Of a stretch of DNA of 64,000 bases, positions 54,235 to 64,000 are shown in pieces; position 1 is the stretch's first letter; each line of letters opens with the position of its first letter. The stretch lies in the NCBI RefSeq assembly GCF_019093865.1, contig NZ_JABJXD010000007.1:1-64000 (forward strand), in the 5' to 3' direction. Source of the DNA: Lentibacillus saliphilus. Lineage in GTDB: Bacteria > Bacillota > Bacilli > Bacillales > Amphibacillaceae. The position numbers were made by a program, and so were the translations under genes. A model generated the notes under the pieces. It was not told the origin of the DNA. It was given only the letters and a program-made list of their open reading frames with translations, and did not search any database.

Positions 54235-56271
54235 TTATATTTTAAACTGATGGGTTAAATCATTTAGTTGTTCAGCCAACTTGGCAAGGTCATTTGAACT
54301 CTCTGCAACCTCTTCCATAATAGCACTCGTTTGTTCGGAGGATGCGGACGTTTCTTCTATACCTGCAGCCGATTCTTCCGTAATTGCGGCAACATCTTCA
54401 ATCGATACACTCATTTGCTGACTACTTGCTGCAATCTCTTTTAAACTGTCAGACGCAGCTTGAACATTGTCAACCATATTCATAACTGCTTGATTAATAT
54501 CAGAGAACTTAACCCCTGTTTTTTCGATTTGATTTGTTCCCTCTTCGACCTCTTTATACCCAATCTGTAATGAATCGGTCACGACGGTTGATTCACTTTG
54601 AATACGAGTCACAATATCGGTAATATCCGAGACTGAATCTGACACCTGTTCAGCTAGTTTTCTCACCTCATCGGCGACAACTGCAAACCCTTTACCTTGC
54701 TCACCTGCCCGTGCCGCTTCTATGGCCGCGTTTAATGCGAGTAAATTCGTTTGATCAGCGATGTCCTGGATGACAGAAATCAATTTTGAAATATCTTGGG
54801 CATGGCGATCAAGTCCTTGTACTTTCTCAAAAGCATCTTGAACAATTTGATGAATGTGATCCATTTGTGCCTTCGATACATCCATTAATTCACTGCCTTC
54901 ACCTGTCATTTGCAATACACGTTTGGAATGTGTACGAATATGCTCCCCGTTCTCGTTCGCAACTTCAATATCTTTGACAAATGATTGCATAGCCGTTGCT
55001 AAATCACCGGAACGTTGTGCTTGTGTTTCAGAGCCAGCAGCCAATTCCTGCATCGTTGTGGCAACTTGTTCCGATCCTGCTTTCACTTCATTGGACGACT
55101 GTGTCAGCTCTTCACTTTGACCGGAAACCGTCTCAGACACATCATGAATTTGGCTGAGTAGGTTCCTCATTTTTTCATTCATCTCATTCGTTGCTAAGAC
55201 GAGCTGCCCTGTTTCGTCCTCAGACGTCACACGTAACGGTTCTTGACTCAAATCGCCATCGGCAATGGCTTTCATCCGTTCCATTACAGTTTGAATTGGT
55301 GCTGTAATACGTCTAGCGATAAATGCTGACGCAATGATCGCAATAACGAGTGCGCCCCCTAATCCCATTAAAATCGGTTTTATGATCGTTCGAGCATCTT
55401 TTTCAAAATCTTCAACATGAACTGCGCCTCCAAGAATCCAGCCTGTTGTTGAATTCTTGACAATGGCCATTACCTTATCTTCATCTTCAAATTGATATTC
55501 CACACTTCCACGCTCACCTGTATCTACAATTGTTTGGTAATACGCTTCTTGTGATTCATCTTTTCCGACGTATGTATCATCTGGATGTGATAAATAATGT
55601 CCTGCATTATCAAACAATACAGCATAACCATTGTCACCAATATTAATATCATCGGTCATATCAATAAGAGCTTCCAAACTAACATCTGCAGCGACAACGC
55701 CTTCTAGCTCGCTCCCCTGATAAAATGCCTTCGCAGCTGTCACGATTTGCTTCCCCGTAAATGCATCTGTATAAGCGTCGGTCCAGATGATATCGCCTTC
55801 TGCCGCTGCCGCATCCTGATACCAGCCTCTTTCGGTTGGATTATAATCGTCATCTAATGTGACTTGAGGATATAAAACTGTTTTAGCGTCCTTTGTTCCC
55901 ATATATAAGGATAAAATTGAAGGACGTGTCTCCTTTGATTCACTCAACAAGTTCAGCAACGGGGACTTATGACTCGGGACATAACCTACAATTAAAGGAT
56001 TAGATGACAAATGATTCAACGTATTTTCAACGTCATGAAAATACATCTCAAAGGTACCGTCTAATCCGTCCATCTGGCTTTGCACACTACCGGTTAACGC
56101 CTCAATCGTCGTATCAACACTCGCTCTATAGCTCACAACAGAAATAATTGCCCCAGTCAAAATGATTAACACTAAAAAAGGCAATAAAATTTTATTCTTT
56201 AATGATTTCTTATACATATGACCGGGCTTCACAGTTCGATCTTGCTTTACTTTGTCCTGTTTTTTCTTCAT
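54235..56271 (-). CDS. Methyl-accepting chemotaxis protein with dCache sensor
   Basis: A 678-residue chemoreceptor: basic N-terminal tail, helix about 27-50, extracellular double-Cache domain (about 55-295), second helix about 297-318, HAMP (about 318-372), and a signalling domain with the hairpin tip [45 protein letters not shown]. In the sensor, [24 protein letters not shown] and GVVAADVSL reproduce the Y-x4-R-x-W-Y...Y...D pattern described for amino-acid-binding dCache domains, so an amino acid ligand is likely. GGAGCGATC precedes the ATG. Confidence 0.93.
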   Translation of the reverse strand: MKKKQDKVKQDRTVKPGHMYKKSLKNKILLPFLVLIILTGAIISVVSYRASVDTTIEALTGSVQSQMDGLDGTFEMYFHDVENTLNHLSSNPLIVGYVPSHKSPLLNLLSESKETRPSILSLYMGTKDAKTVLYPQVTLDDDYNPTERGWYQDAAAAEGDIIWTDAYTDAFTGKQIVTAAKAFYQGSELEGVVAADVSLEALIDMTDDINIGDNGYAVLFDNAGHYLSHPDDTYVGKDESQEAYYQTIVDTGERGSVEYQFEDEDKVMAIVKNSTTGWILGGAVHVEDFEKDARTIIKPILMGLGGALVIAIIASAFIARRITAPIQTVMERMKAIADGDLSQEPLRVTSEDETGQLVLATNEMNEKMRNLLSQIHDVSETVSGQSEELTQSSNEVKAGSEQVATTMQELAAGSETQAQRSGDLATAMQSFVKDIEVANENGEHIRTHSKRVLQMTGEGSELMDVSKAQMDHIHQIVQDAFEKVQGLDRHAQDISKLISVIQDIADQTNLLALNAAIEAARAGEQGKGFAVVADEVRKLAEQVSDSVSDITDIVTRIQSESTVVTDSLQIGYKEVEEGTNQIEKTGVKFSDINQAVMNMVDNVQAASDSLKEIAASSQQMSVSIEDVAAITEESAAGIEETSASSEQTSAIMEEVAESSNDLAKLAEQLNDLTHQFKI

Positions 56272-56661
56272 AAATTGATCGCTCCTTCTTATGAGTCTTT
56301 TATGAACGTAGATGAAATAATGTCACATATCATATTACGATTGACTTCTATTCGTATGAGGATCCTTTTTCAGAAAAAGTTCACTTGCAATAAATCGTTG
56401 TTACCAATCATCAACTCCTTTGATTTGATCATTAATTCACAATTTAAGTTCTCATATTCAGTATATATGGATTTCATCTCCAAACCAATTATACACAGAA
56501 GGATAATACCTCTTTTGATGTGATTTTAGGTACAAGTTAACAATTCCGTCACGATTAGCTATGATGTTGTGCTCTAATGAGTTGTTTGTTGCTGTTTATG
56601 CCATACTTTACTAAACTAGGAATATAGATATAGTAACGGAAAATAGAGGAGGAATGATCGC
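56272..56661. other. Intergenic region between divergent chemoreceptor and dhaK
   Basis: A 390-bp AT-rich stretch that must contain both promoters. I see the GAGGAGGA ribosome binding site of dhaK at its end but no convincing riboswitch, cre site, repeat or gene. Confidence 0.5.
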
Positions 56662-57651
56662 ATGAAAAAAATAATGAATCAGCCGAAAGATGTGTTGAAC
56701 GACATGCTCGAAGGGTTCTGTTATACGCATGAAGACCTTGTCTCACGAATAAATGATACTGGCGTCATTTGCCGCAAGTTCGTTGACCAAGGGAAGGTTG
56801 CGCTCGTCAGTGGCGGCGGAAGTGGACATGAGCCTTCCCATGCTGGTTATGTCGGACAAGGTATGCTCTCGGCAGCAGTGTGTGGTGAAGTGTTCACATC
56901 CCCTACGCCCGATCAAATTTTAGAAGCTATTAAACAAGCTGACCAGGGTGCCGGCGTTTTGCTCATTGTTAAAAACTATACGGGTGACATTATGAATTTT
57001 GAAATGGCTCAAGAGCTTGCTGAAATGGAAGGCATATCCGTAGAGCATATTGTCGTTAACGATGATATTTCGCTCGAGCCACGTCAAAAATCAGACAGAC
57101 GTGGTGTTGCCGGCACAGTATTCGTTCATAAAATTCTTGGAGCGGCAGCTGAAAACGGTGCAACACTCTCACAACTCAAAAACATGGGGAACGACATTGT
57201 CACACATATGGCAACGCTAGGTGTCTCACTTTTACCTGCAACGGTGCCTGAAGTCGGTAAGCCTGGGTTTGATCTTGCTGAGGATGAACTTGAATTTGGT
57301 ATCGGCATTCACGGTGAACCTGGCTATCGGAGAGAGCAATTAAAACCATCTAAAGGCATCGCCCAAGAGCTTGTTTCACAACTAAAGTCAGAGCTCCAAT
57401 GGGAAAAAGGCGAGCATATTGCTGTCTTGGTTAACGGGCTTGGTGCAACGCCTTTAATGGAACAATTTATTTTTATGAACGATGTACAATCAATGCTACA
57501 AGAGGAAGCGTTGGTTGTCGATTATAAAAAAGTAGGTAATTATATGACGGCGATTGATATGGCTGGCGTATCGCTTACAATCCTGCGCCTCGCTGACGCT
57601 GATTGGAAAACCTATCTACAACATCCCGTACAAACACCAGCACCTTTTTAA
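56662..57651 (+). CDS. dhaK: Dihydroxyacetone kinase subunit DhaK
   Basis: A 329-residue subunit that binds dihydroxyacetone covalently and passes it phosphate from DhaL. GGGSGHEPSHAGYVGQGML (about 50-68) and the substrate-binding His in GIGIHGEPGYRRE (about 218) are present. Length matches E. coli DhaK. First gene of dhaKLM, 15 bp before dhaL. Confidence 0.95.
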   Translation: MKKIMNQPKDVLNDMLEGFCYTHEDLVSRINDTGVICRKFVDQGKVALVSGGGSGHEPSHAGYVGQGMLSAAVCGEVFTSPTPDQILEAIKQADQGAGVLLIVKNYTGDIMNFEMAQELAEMEGISVEHIVVNDDISLEPRQKSDRRGVAGTVFVHKILGAAAENGATLSQLKNMGNDIVTHMATLGVSLLPATVPEVGKPGFDLAEDELEFGIGIHGEPGYRREQLKPSKGIAQELVSQLKSELQWEKGEHIAVLVNGLGATPLMEQFIFMNDVQSMLQEEALVVDYKKVGNYMTAIDMAGVSLTILRLADADWKTYLQHPVQTPAPF

Positions 57652-57666
57652 CTAGGAGGATATGAT

Positions 57667-58254
57667 ATGTTAACAGTTGAAAATACAACAACATGGCTCG
57701 TAACATTTACAGATAAAATCACACAACAAACAGCTTACCTCAGCGAGCTGGACCAAGCGATCGGTGACGGTGATCATGGCTCTAATATGGCTCGTGGCAC
57801 CACAGCAATGAAAGCTAAATTGGAGAATACAGCATTTACGTCTGTGTCCGAACTCTTTAAAGTCGCTGCTATGACTTTAATATCCACAGTCGGAGGGGCA
57901 TCAGGTCCTTTATATGGTTCAGCATTTCTCGCAATGTCCAAGCAGGCGGAAGCATCAACTGAAGATGTACCAGCTATTATAAAAGCAGGACTCGAAGGGA
58001 TTCAAAAAAGAGGTAAAGCCGAACGCGGTGAAAAAACGATGGTAGATGTCTGGGCAGCTGCCTTAGATGCGCTCGACACGAACACATTAACACACCATAC
58101 GATCGAAGAGGCCGTTCATGAAACGAAACATATTCAAGCGACGAAGGGCCGTGCTGCCTACCTTGCTGATCGTTCTGTCGGACATCTTGACCCGGGCGCT
58201 GTCTCTACTGGATACCTTTTTGAAGCCATGCTGGAAGGAGATATTATCCAATGA
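57667..58254 (+). CDS. dhaL: Dihydroxyacetone kinase subunit DhaL (ADP-binding)
   Basis: A 195-residue subunit holding ADP as cofactor. DQAIGDGDHGSNMARG (about 26-41) carries the Mg-binding Asp residues, and TVGGASGPLYGSAF (about 76) the nucleotide loop. AGGAGGATATGAT precedes the ATG. Overlaps dhaM by 4 bp (ATGA). Confidence 0.95.
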   Translation: MLTVENTTTWLVTFTDKITQQTAYLSELDQAIGDGDHGSNMARGTTAMKAKLENTAFTSVSELFKVAAMTLISTVGGASGPLYGSAFLAMSKQAEASTEDVPAIIKAGLEGIQKRGKAERGEKTMVDVWAAALDALDTNTLTHHTIEEAVHETKHIQATKGRAAYLADRSVGHLDPGAVSTGYLFEAMLEGDIIQ

Positions 58255-58628
58255 CTCAGGCTCACTTTGGTGTCGTCATTGTGTCCCACGTTCCTGAGCT
58301 GGCAAAAGGGCTCGTAGCGCTATTGAAAGAAAGTGCTAAGGACGTTCCGATTACGTATTCGGGTGGAACGGACGATGGTGATATCGGATCAAGCTTCACC
58401 AACATTTCACAGGCAATTGAAGAAAATACGGCAGATGAGATTTTTGCGTTTTACGACTTAGGTAGTGCGAAGATGACGCTCGAGATGGTGATGGAAATGA
58501 CCGACAAACAGATTCATCTTATGGATACAGCTTTGGTAGAAGGCGCATTTACAGCAGCGGCACTTCTCCAAGGTGGCGCACCGCTTGAACGGATCATGCA
58601 GCAATTAAAGCCGTTGACGGTGAAATAA
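58251..58628 (+). CDS. dhaM: PTS-dependent dihydroxyacetone kinase phosphotransferase DhaM
   Basis: A 125-residue EIIA-mannose-type subunit that takes phosphate from HPr and regenerates ATP on DhaL. The phospho-acceptor His lies in VVIVSHVPELAKGL (about residue 11). Unlike E. coli DhaM it has only the EIIA domain, as is usual in Firmicutes. Confidence 0.93.
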   Translation: MTQAHFGVVIVSHVPELAKGLVALLKESAKDVPITYSGGTDDGDIGSSFTNISQAIEENTADEIFAFYDLGSAKMTLEMVMEMTDKQIHLMDTALVEGAFTAAALLQGGAPLERIMQQLKPLTVK

Positions 58629-58663
58629 CTGACGCGATTTAACTGCATATTTTAAAGCTATTT

Positions 58664-58717
58664 AAAGAGCCATGCGAGACTGCATCATTTTAGATGACCT
58701 CCATCGGCTCTTTTTTT
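58664..58717 (+). terminator. Rho-independent terminator of dhaKLM
   Basis: AAAGAGCC (58664-58671) pairs with GGCTCTTT (58706-58713), followed by more T. It is about 40 bp past the dhaM stop. Confidence 0.8.
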
Positions 58718-58859
58718 GCTTTCCTAACATAATTCAATATGATGAAGGATACCACATACCATTCCAAGCATTATAATGAAATCGTTTTTACAACTTGCTA
58801 TAATAAAATTCATAGTTACACGTTTACTTGTTCCATTTCATAAGGAGGTTGAGCACCCA

Positions 58860-59573
58860 ATGCGTTTTGACAGACAAGAATTCAAAATCTTCTCGAGTAT
58901 ACCTGAGGATGAAATGACTAAAATCCAACCTTTATTAACGGAACGCAAATTCAAAAAAAATCATATACTTTTTTTTGAGAACGATACGAATGACAATGTT
59001 TATATTATTAAGTCCGGCTTGGCAAAGGTCTGTCGCTATTTTGAAGACAAGGAAATCGTTCTTGGAATTGCCACCACTGGAGAAATTTTAGGCGAGATGG
59101 AAATCCTCTCTTTTCATTCCGACCAAATTTCCTCAGTCGAAGCAATGACCGACCTACATACATGGCGCATATCAAAACAGGACTTTTCAAAAATTATTGA
59201 TCAGTATCCCTCTGTTTTAAAACACATGTACTCAGTTCTAACCGAAAGGGTCCGTTCTCTCAACCGCCTTATTCGTTACTTAAGTTTTTTAGATGTCCGG
59301 ACGAAGGTTGCCAACTTGCTCATTGATTTTTACTATAATATTGGTGAACAAGAAGGCGATACGTACTCGATCAATCTAAAGCTCAACCAAACATTACTAG
59401 CGAATATGCTCGGTGTGACGCGAGAATCCGTTTCCAAAACGTTGTCTGAGTTCCAAGATGAAGGTCTCATCGACATGCATCACAAGACATATCAGATTCT
59501 TGATTTAGAAGGACTAAAGGCACTGTGCGTGGAAACAGAGGATAATCCTGAGCTGCGCTTATGGTTTCACTAA
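58860..59573 (+). CDS. Crp/Fnr-family transcription regulator
   Basis: A 237-residue regulator: cyclic-nucleotide-binding-like beta-roll (about 15-120, FFENDTNDNVYIIKSGLAKV, GEILGEMEILS), long dimer helix, and C-terminal HTH (NQTLLANMLGVTRESVSKTLSEFQDEGLI). There is no N-terminal Cys cluster of Fnr and no clear cAMP-binding Arg, so the signal is unknown. ATG 58860 has TAAGGAGGT; the frame extends to 58776 without support. It lies between dhaKLM and deoD and may control either (inference). Confidence 0.88.
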   Translation: MRFDRQEFKIFSSIPEDEMTKIQPLLTERKFKKNHILFFENDTNDNVYIIKSGLAKVCRYFEDKEIVLGIATTGEILGEMEILSFHSDQISSVEAMTDLHTWRISKQDFSKIIDQYPSVLKHMYSVLTERVRSLNRLIRYLSFLDVRTKVANLLIDFYYNIGEQEGDTYSINLKLNQTLLANMLGVTRESVSKTLSEFQDEGLIDMHHKTYQILDLEGLKALCVETEDNPELRLWFH

Positions 59574-59748
59574 CACCTTCCGAAGCCCTTCAGACGAAAA
59601 AAACGCTTATTCAGTGCGTTATTTAACACTTTTTCTGTGAAATAGATTACAAAATTAGTGTTAGTTATCTAACAGTCAACACATTTTATGTATGCTATGA
59701 TCTGATTAAGAAAGCGTTTTTCTAGTTATCATTAACGGAGGGATCAAT

Positions 59749-60453
59749 TTGAGTATTCACATTGGAGCAAAGAGCGGAGATATTGCAGACTCTGTTTTAC
59801 TACCTGGTGACCCATTAAGAGCTCAATATATTGCGGAGACATTTTTAGAGGATGCGGTTTGCTACAACGACATTCGCGGTATGCTCGGGTTCACAGGAAC
59901 GTATAAGGGCGAACGCGTATCTGTACAAGGTACAGGCATGGGCATGCCATCGGCAGCGATTTACATTCACGAGCTTATAAACGATTACGGCGTTAAAAAT
60001 TTGATTCGTATTGGTACATGCGGAGCGATACAAGAGGATATCGCAATTAGAGATGTGATTATGGCACAAGCCGCTGTAACCGATTCCTCGATGATTAACA
60101 ATAGCATAACTGATTATCAGTTCTCGCCAATCGGCAGCTTTACGTTTATGAAGGATGCTCATGACATCGGCACGGAAAAAGAACTCAACCTTCACGTCGG
60201 AAACGTCTTATCGTCAGATGTTTTTTATTCAGAAAAAAACTATAAACCTCTTATCAATCACGGTGTGTTAGGTGTCGAAATGGAAACGGCTGCTCTATAT
60301 TACTTAGCCGCTAAATTCGGTGTTAAAGCTTTGTCGCTTCTTACCGTTAGTGACCATCTTTTAACAGGTGCACAGACGACAGCAGAAGAAAGACAAACAA
60401 CCTTTAACGATATGATTGAGGTCGCTTTAGATACAATTATTAAGCAAAAATAG
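59749..60453 (+). CDS. deoD: Purine-nucleoside phosphorylase, DeoD type
   Basis: A 234-residue hexameric phosphorylase that splits purine (deoxy)nucleosides to base and pentose-1-phosphate. The features [15 protein letters not shown] (phosphate loop), [22 protein letters not shown] and TVSDHL (catalytic Asp) are complete. The start is a TTG with GGAGGGATC upstream. It could use nucleosides produced by the wall-bound 5'-nucleotidases at the other end of the window, though not linked in an operon. Confidence 0.95.
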   Translation: MSIHIGAKSGDIADSVLLPGDPLRAQYIAETFLEDAVCYNDIRGMLGFTGTYKGERVSVQGTGMGMPSAAIYIHELINDYGVKNLIRIGTCGAIQEDIAIRDVIMAQAAVTDSSMINNSITDYQFSPIGSFTFMKDAHDIGTEKELNLHVGNVLSSDVFYSEKNYKPLINHGVLGVEMETAALYYLAAKFGVKALSLLTVSDHLLTGAQTTAEERQTTFNDMIEVALDTIIKQK

Positions 60454-60529
60454 CTTGAAGAATTGCTGTTTACGCTCAGCGACTCACAAAACGATTAAAC
60501 AAATAAATTTGACTGAAACCCCTTTTAAA

Positions 60530-60557
60530 ATCCCAGCCGAAAATGATCGGCTGGGAT
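60530..60557. terminator. Bidirectional terminator between deoD and phosphoesterase gene
   Basis: ATCCCAGCCGA and TCGGCTGGGAT form a perfect 11-bp stem around six bases, with TTTTAAAA on the minus-strand exit side. Confidence 0.82.
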
Positions 60558-60629
60558 ATATATTGTGGCTTAACAGTGATTTATCGGGTACCCTGCTCGT
60601 TCTCTCGTTCATCACCTTCTGAAATCTTA

Positions 60630-61451
60630 CTAATCAATTTCAAACGTATATATGGACGCCTCCAATTCTTGATACCAATCATCACGTTTCCATTCGGTAT
60701 ATTTTCCGAGACACGCACAGATCATGTGCGTATTATTTATTTTTGCTGTCTTTCGATAATGAACATGCCCCATAATCCCGTAGCGCACGTTATAATCCTG
60801 ATACAATTTCCCATACGCGCTACTTCCAAGAAATGCATTAAAGTAATCCCAAAGTGGGTGTGGCGTTGGAACAATAAATTCCGGGTGTGTCACAACATGT
60901 GTCATCATAATGATGTTTTTGCCACGATGTCTTTTGAGTTCATTCTCTAACTTCCCCATAAAATAGTGATGAACTGCTTTATTGTCCATACCCCATTGAA
61001 CATATTTAGAATCCTTCCACGTTCGGTCCATATGGTGCATGTCGTTAAAATCAGCTTCGGTAAAAGCCGGGTTACCAAAAGAATAATCATACCAGCCTGT
61101 ATTACCGATTACGACCCAATCGTCATTTAAATGATAAGACCTTTCTGTTAAACTTCCTTTCCATTCACTCAAAGCTTGATGAATCTTCCAGGCGTCCTTC
61201 ACATCATGATTAATGGACCAATAGTCGTGATTACCTGGAACAAATAAAACCTGTGCTGGGCAAATATGATCAAGCGTCTCTAGAACATCTAGTGTCATCC
61301 GGTAATCATCAGACACATCCCCGGCAATTAATAAAACATCAATCTGTTTTTCGGTCACAATTGAGTTCAAACCTTCAATAAAACGCGTCTGATCCGGTAC
61401 CATATGTAAATTTGCATCGATATGCAAATCAGATACAACGCCGATTCTCAT
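60630..61451 (-). CDS. Calcineurin-like metallophosphoesterase
   Basis: A 273-residue dinuclear-metal phosphoesterase: SDLHID (residues 7-12), LIAGDVSDD (about 50), VPGNHDYW (about 82), MMTHVVTHP (about 174) and GHVHYR (about 229), the full motif set. The substrate is unknown. ATG 61451 lies inside the end of the peptide transporter ATPase gene (23-bp overlap), so it is the last gene of that operon. The longer frame to 61514 is unlikely. Confidence 0.88.
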   Translation of the reverse strand: MRIGVVSDLHIDANLHMVPDQTRFIEGLNSIVTEKQIDVLLIAGDVSDDYRMTLDVLETLDHICPAQVLFVPGNHDYWSINHDVKDAWKIHQALSEWKGSLTERSYHLNDDWVVIGNTGWYDYSFGNPAFTEADFNDMHHMDRTWKDSKYVQWGMDNKAVHHYFMGKLENELKRHRGKNIIMMTHVVTHPEFIVPTPHPLWDYFNAFLGSSAYGKLYQDYNVRYGIMGHVHYRKTAKINNTHMICACLGKYTEWKRDDWYQELEASIYTFEID

Positions 61452-62421
61452 GAGACATGTCTCCCTCCTCATAAAGATGGCAAGATACGTGGTGCATACC
61501 TGCCATTTGCACACGTTCTGGTTTCACATGACCACATTGTTCCATTGCAAGGGGACACCTCGTATGAAACGGGCAGCCTGCTGGTGCATGAGCGGGGTCT
61601 GGCATATCCCCCTTTAAAATAATCCGGTCGGTTGTACCTTCCATCGTTGGCTTAGCAGAAAACAGAGCTTGGGAATATGGATGTTTAGGCTGATCTCCAA
61701 TATCCTCTGTCGTTCCTGTTTCCACTATTTCACCTAAATACATAACCGCAATTCGATCGCAAAAATATTGCACGACATTTAAATCATGCGAGATGAATAT
61801 ATACGTTAAATCATATTTATGCTGAAGCTTTTTCAATAAGTTTAATATCTGAGCTTGAACAGACACGTCAAGTGCCGACACACCTTCATCAATAACGATA
61901 AGCTCTGGTTTTAAGACCAAGGCGGCAGCAATGGCAATCCGTTGTCTTTGACCACCACTTAACTCATGTGGGTATCTTTTCAAAAATGACGCATCCAATC
62001 CCACATCTGCTAATACTTGAATCACACGCTTTCTTCTCCAAGTCTTATCACCCAGCTTATGAATGATTAATGGCTCCTCCAAAATCCATTCCAATGTTTT
62101 CTTCGGATTTAACGAGGAATAAGGATCCTGAAACACAATCTGAACCTGCTTTCGCCACGCTTTTAATTGCTTGGCAGACAGTTCAGCAAGATCTTGACCT
62201 TGAAAACGAACAACACCACTCGTCTGCTTAATTAATTGAGCAATCACTTTTCCTGTCGTTGACTTGCCGCACCCACTCTCACCTACTAACCCAAAAGCCT
62301 CCCCCTTATTTAAAGAAAAGCTAACACCATTTACAGCTTTTACGACAGACTGCTCTTTCCCAAATAGCTTTTTATCCTGATAGTATTTATGAATGCCTTC
62401 TACTTCAAGAACTGGCTTCAT
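61429..62421 (-). CDS. Peptide ABC transporter ATP-binding protein (OppF/DppF type)
   Basis: A 330-residue ATPase: Walker A GESGCGKSTTGK (about 43), Q-loop VFQDPYSSLNP, signature LSGGQRQRIAIAAALV, Walker B LIVIDEGVSALD (Gly where Pro is usual in DEP), and the C-terminal oligopeptide-transporter extension with three Cys (AGCPFHTRCPLAMEQCG). The ATG overlaps the upstream ATPase stop (ATGA). Confidence 0.93.
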   Translation of the reverse strand: MKPVLEVEGIHKYYQDKKLFGKEQSVVKAVNGVSFSLNKGEAFGLVGESGCGKSTTGKVIAQLIKQTSGVVRFQGQDLAELSAKQLKAWRKQVQIVFQDPYSSLNPKKTLEWILEEPLIIHKLGDKTWRRKRVIQVLADVGLDASFLKRYPHELSGGQRQRIAIAAALVLKPELIVIDEGVSALDVSVQAQILNLLKKLQHKYDLTYIFISHDLNVVQYFCDRIAVMYLGEIVETGTTEDIGDQPKHPYSQALFSAKPTMEGTTDRIILKGDMPDPAHAPAGCPFHTRCPLAMEQCGHVKPERVQMAGMHHVSCHLYEEGDMSHENRRCI

Positions 62422-63398
62422 TCCAAAACACCTGCTTCCGAATACAAATGGCACGCAACAGACTGTTCCCCCATGCGAACTGGTTCAGGAAATTTCTGTT
62501 CGCAAATTGCCTGTTTGTGTTGGCAACGACTCGCAAAGGGACAGCCTGATCCACGCTCCTTAAGCCCCGGTACCGTTCCAGGAATGGTATACAGCATCTG
62601 CCCTTTTTTCGTATGATCTGGAATTGATTGAATGAGCGCTTTTGTATAGGGATGCTGGGGATTTTGGAGTAAAGCTTCAACAGTCCCTTCCTCTACAATA
62701 CGCCCAGCATACATGACGATTACGCGATCACATACACTGCGAATGACACCCCAATCATGAGATATAAAAACCATCGACATGTTTCGGGTCGCTTTTAACG
62801 ATTTAAAGAGGTCTAAAATTTGAGCTTGTATCGTGACATCCAAAGCCGTTGTCGGTTCATCGGCGATGATAAGATCTGGCTCACCAATTAAGGCCATCGC
62901 GATCACAACTCTTTGCCGCATCCCACCTGATAAATGGTGGGGGTATGATTTGTATAGCGCTTCAGCACGCGGCAAACCAACTGAATTCATTACCGAGATG
63001 GTCTTCGCTTTCATATCCCGTTTCGTCTTTTTCGTATGCTTCTTAAGCACTTCTTCAATTTGTCGGCCTATCGTTAATAGCGGATTAAGCGACGTCATCG
63101 GCTCCTGAAAAATCATCGATATCCGCCTGCCACGAATTGCTTGCCATTCTTGCTCATCGAGACGTGCCAAATCTGTATCATCGAACATAATCGATCCCTG
63201 TGATAGCATTGCATTATCTGGCAAAATGCCCATGATGGTACGTGCAGTCAAGCTTTTCCCACAGCCTGACTCTCCAACAATACCGACTACCTCATTTTGG
63301 GATACAGAAAATGAAATATGATTAAGTGCAGGATAATGTCCATCTGAAAAGCGAAAGGAGACATTAACGTCATCAATTGTCAATAAAGCATCTGTCAT
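62418..63398 (-). CDS. Peptide ABC transporter ATP-binding protein (OppD/DppD type)
   Basis: A 326-residue ATPase: Walker A GESGCGKSLTAR (about 40), Q-loop IFQEPMTSLNPL, signature LSGGMRQRVVIAMAL, Walker B LIIADEPTTALD, and the C-terminal Cys-containing extension (GCPFASRCQHKQAIC). Of three consecutive ATGs (63404-63398) the third has AGGAGG at 7 bp. It follows the permease by about 10 bp. Confidence 0.93.
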   Translation of the reverse strand: MTDALLTIDDVNVSFRFSDGHYPALNHISFSVSQNEVVGIVGESGCGKSLTARTIMGILPDNAMLSQGSIMFDDTDLARLDEQEWQAIRGRRISMIFQEPMTSLNPLLTIGRQIEEVLKKHTKKTKRDMKAKTISVMNSVGLPRAEALYKSYPHHLSGGMRQRVVIAMALIGEPDLIIADEPTTALDVTIQAQILDLFKSLKATRNMSMVFISHDWGVIRSVCDRVIVMYAGRIVEEGTVEALLQNPQHPYTKALIQSIPDHTKKGQMLYTIPGTVPGLKERGSGCPFASRCQHKQAICEQKFPEPVRMGEQSVACHLYSEAGVLE

Positions 63399-63409
63399 CA
63401 TCATTCCTC

Positions 63410-64000
63410 CTACGCTCTGTTGTCGTTTGAATCCCTTATGCCGTCACCCAATAAGTTAAAGCCTAATACCATTAGCGTAATCACTAAGCCGGTCGTAATA
63501 ACATACCAGGGGGCCGAAGTAATATATGGCTGTGCTTCTTTTAACATTCTCCCCCAGCTCGGATCTGGTGGTTGGACGCCAAGCCCAAGATAACTAAGTC
63601 CAGACTCAGCCAAAACCGAACCCGAAAAACTCAAACTCGCTGCAACGAGAATCGGAGACGTAATATTCGGTAACAAATGTCTAAAAATAATTCGCAGAGA
63701 GCCTGCACCTTTTGCAATACTTGCTTGAACAAAGTCAAATTTCTTATATTGAATGATACTGCCTCTAATAATCCGCGCAAAGGTTGGAATACTCATGATT
63801 CCAAGTGCGACAATCGTACTTCCCATACCAGGTTCAAAGACAGATACGAGCATAATTGCTAACAAGATACCGGGAAATGCTAACAACGCATCGACAAACC
63901 GCATTAACAATTCATCAAGCCAGCCCTCAAAATAGCCTGCACATGCCCCGATAACTAACCCGACTGTTAAGCCGATGGAAACCGCTGAAAAACCTGTTAA
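63410..64000 (-). CDS. Peptide ABC transporter permease (OppC/DppC type), 5' end outside window
   Basis: 196 codons of the C-terminal part of a permease. The frame stays open to the window end and reads GLTVGLVIGACAGYFEGWLDELLMRFVDALLAFPGILLAI, the standard DppC/OppC sequence, so a TTG at 63910 is not the real start. The EAA-loop FVQASIAKGAGSLRIIFRHLLPNI and the C-terminal LLGDGIRD are present. Expected full length is about 280-300 residues. Binding protein and second permease genes should lie beyond 64000. Confidence 0.92.
   Translation of the reverse strand, partial: LTGFSAVSIGLTVGLVIGACAGYFEGWLDELLMRFVDALLAFPGILLAIMLVSVFEPGMGSTIVALGIMSIPTFARIIRGSIIQYKKFDFVQASIAKGAGSLRIIFRHLLPNITSPILVAASLSFSGSVLAESGLSYLGLGVQPPDPSWGRMLKEAQPYITSAPWYVITTGLVITLMVLGFNLLGDGIRDSNDNRA

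Noticed and set aside
59709-59723. Possible cre site AGAAAGCGTTTTTCT before deoD
   Set aside because: It misses three constrained positions of the CcpA consensus.
63410-63910. TTG at 63910 as the start of the last permease
   Set aside because: The frame is open to 64000 and upstream codons match the conserved OppC/DppC sequence, so the gene is truncated by the window.

Overview
The window reads as chromosome of a low-GC Gram-positive of the Bacillaceae type. Genes have strong AGGAGG-like ribosome binding sites with several GTG and TTG starts. There is a class D sortase beside a YhcR-like wall-anchored nuclease, an LCP cell-wall protein, a YlbC-like CAP protein, YesM/YesN-type two-component systems, and a hairpin repeat of a kind I recall from Bacillus intergenic regions. 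I see no rRNA, tRNA, prophage, insertion sequence or CRISPR array. The genus cannot be fixed from this sequence alone.

Layout. 1-9.8 kb (minus): two paralogous LPXTG-anchored nucleotidase/nuclease proteins and their likely sortase. 9.8-13.8 kb: a dicarboxylate/amino-acid symporter, a small orphan gene behind a cyclic-di-GMP-I riboswitch, ung, and an LCP protein. 14.2-20.8 kb: a sugar operon (binding protein, two permeases, GH1, ROK kinase, ManA) that looks like the glucomannan set gmuD-E-F with an ABC importer in place of the PTS. 21-27 kb: two YesN/YesM two-component pairs. 27.1-30.9 kb: an Fbp/Afu-like ABC importer with a catabolite-control-like site in front. 31.4-32.7 kb: two small genes and an ankyrin protein. 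32.8-35.5 kb: an amidohydrolase with altered active-site residues and its transporter. 36-42.4 kb: brnQ, an acetyl-CoA-synthetase-like gene, lipoprotein MsrA, a YkvI-like protein and an OsmC protein. 42.5-46 kb: GntR regulator, TIM-barrel protein and an unusual EIIC-like permease, linked by shared GTACGTAC operators. 46.4-52.3 kb: GNAT and FAH-family genes, then a TetR-NCS1 permease-DUF917-HyuA operon, probably for (thio)hydantoin-like compounds. 52.8-56.3 kb: CAP protein, a large hairpin repeat, and a chemoreceptor. 56.7-60.5 kb: PTS-dependent dihydroxyacetone kinase dhaKLM, a Crp/Fnr regulator and deoD. 60.6-64 kb: a metallophosphoesterase and a peptide ABC transporter cut by the window end.

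Taken together the region is mostly nutrient capture: extracellular nucleic acid and nucleotide hydrolysis at the wall, oligosaccharide, peptide, amino-acid and N-heterocycle uptake, and their local regulators.

The most unusual non-coding signal is a pair of degenerate arrays, about 21 kb apart and in opposite orientation. In each, a TATRMG hexamer recurs in exact 20-bp register for seven units (31177-31316 on plus; 52321-52460 on minus). I know of no named element with this form. Other leads are the riboswitch-controlled orphan gene, the EIIC-like permease with an unrecognised N-terminal domain, and the amidohydrolase that has lost two residues needed by cytosine deaminase.
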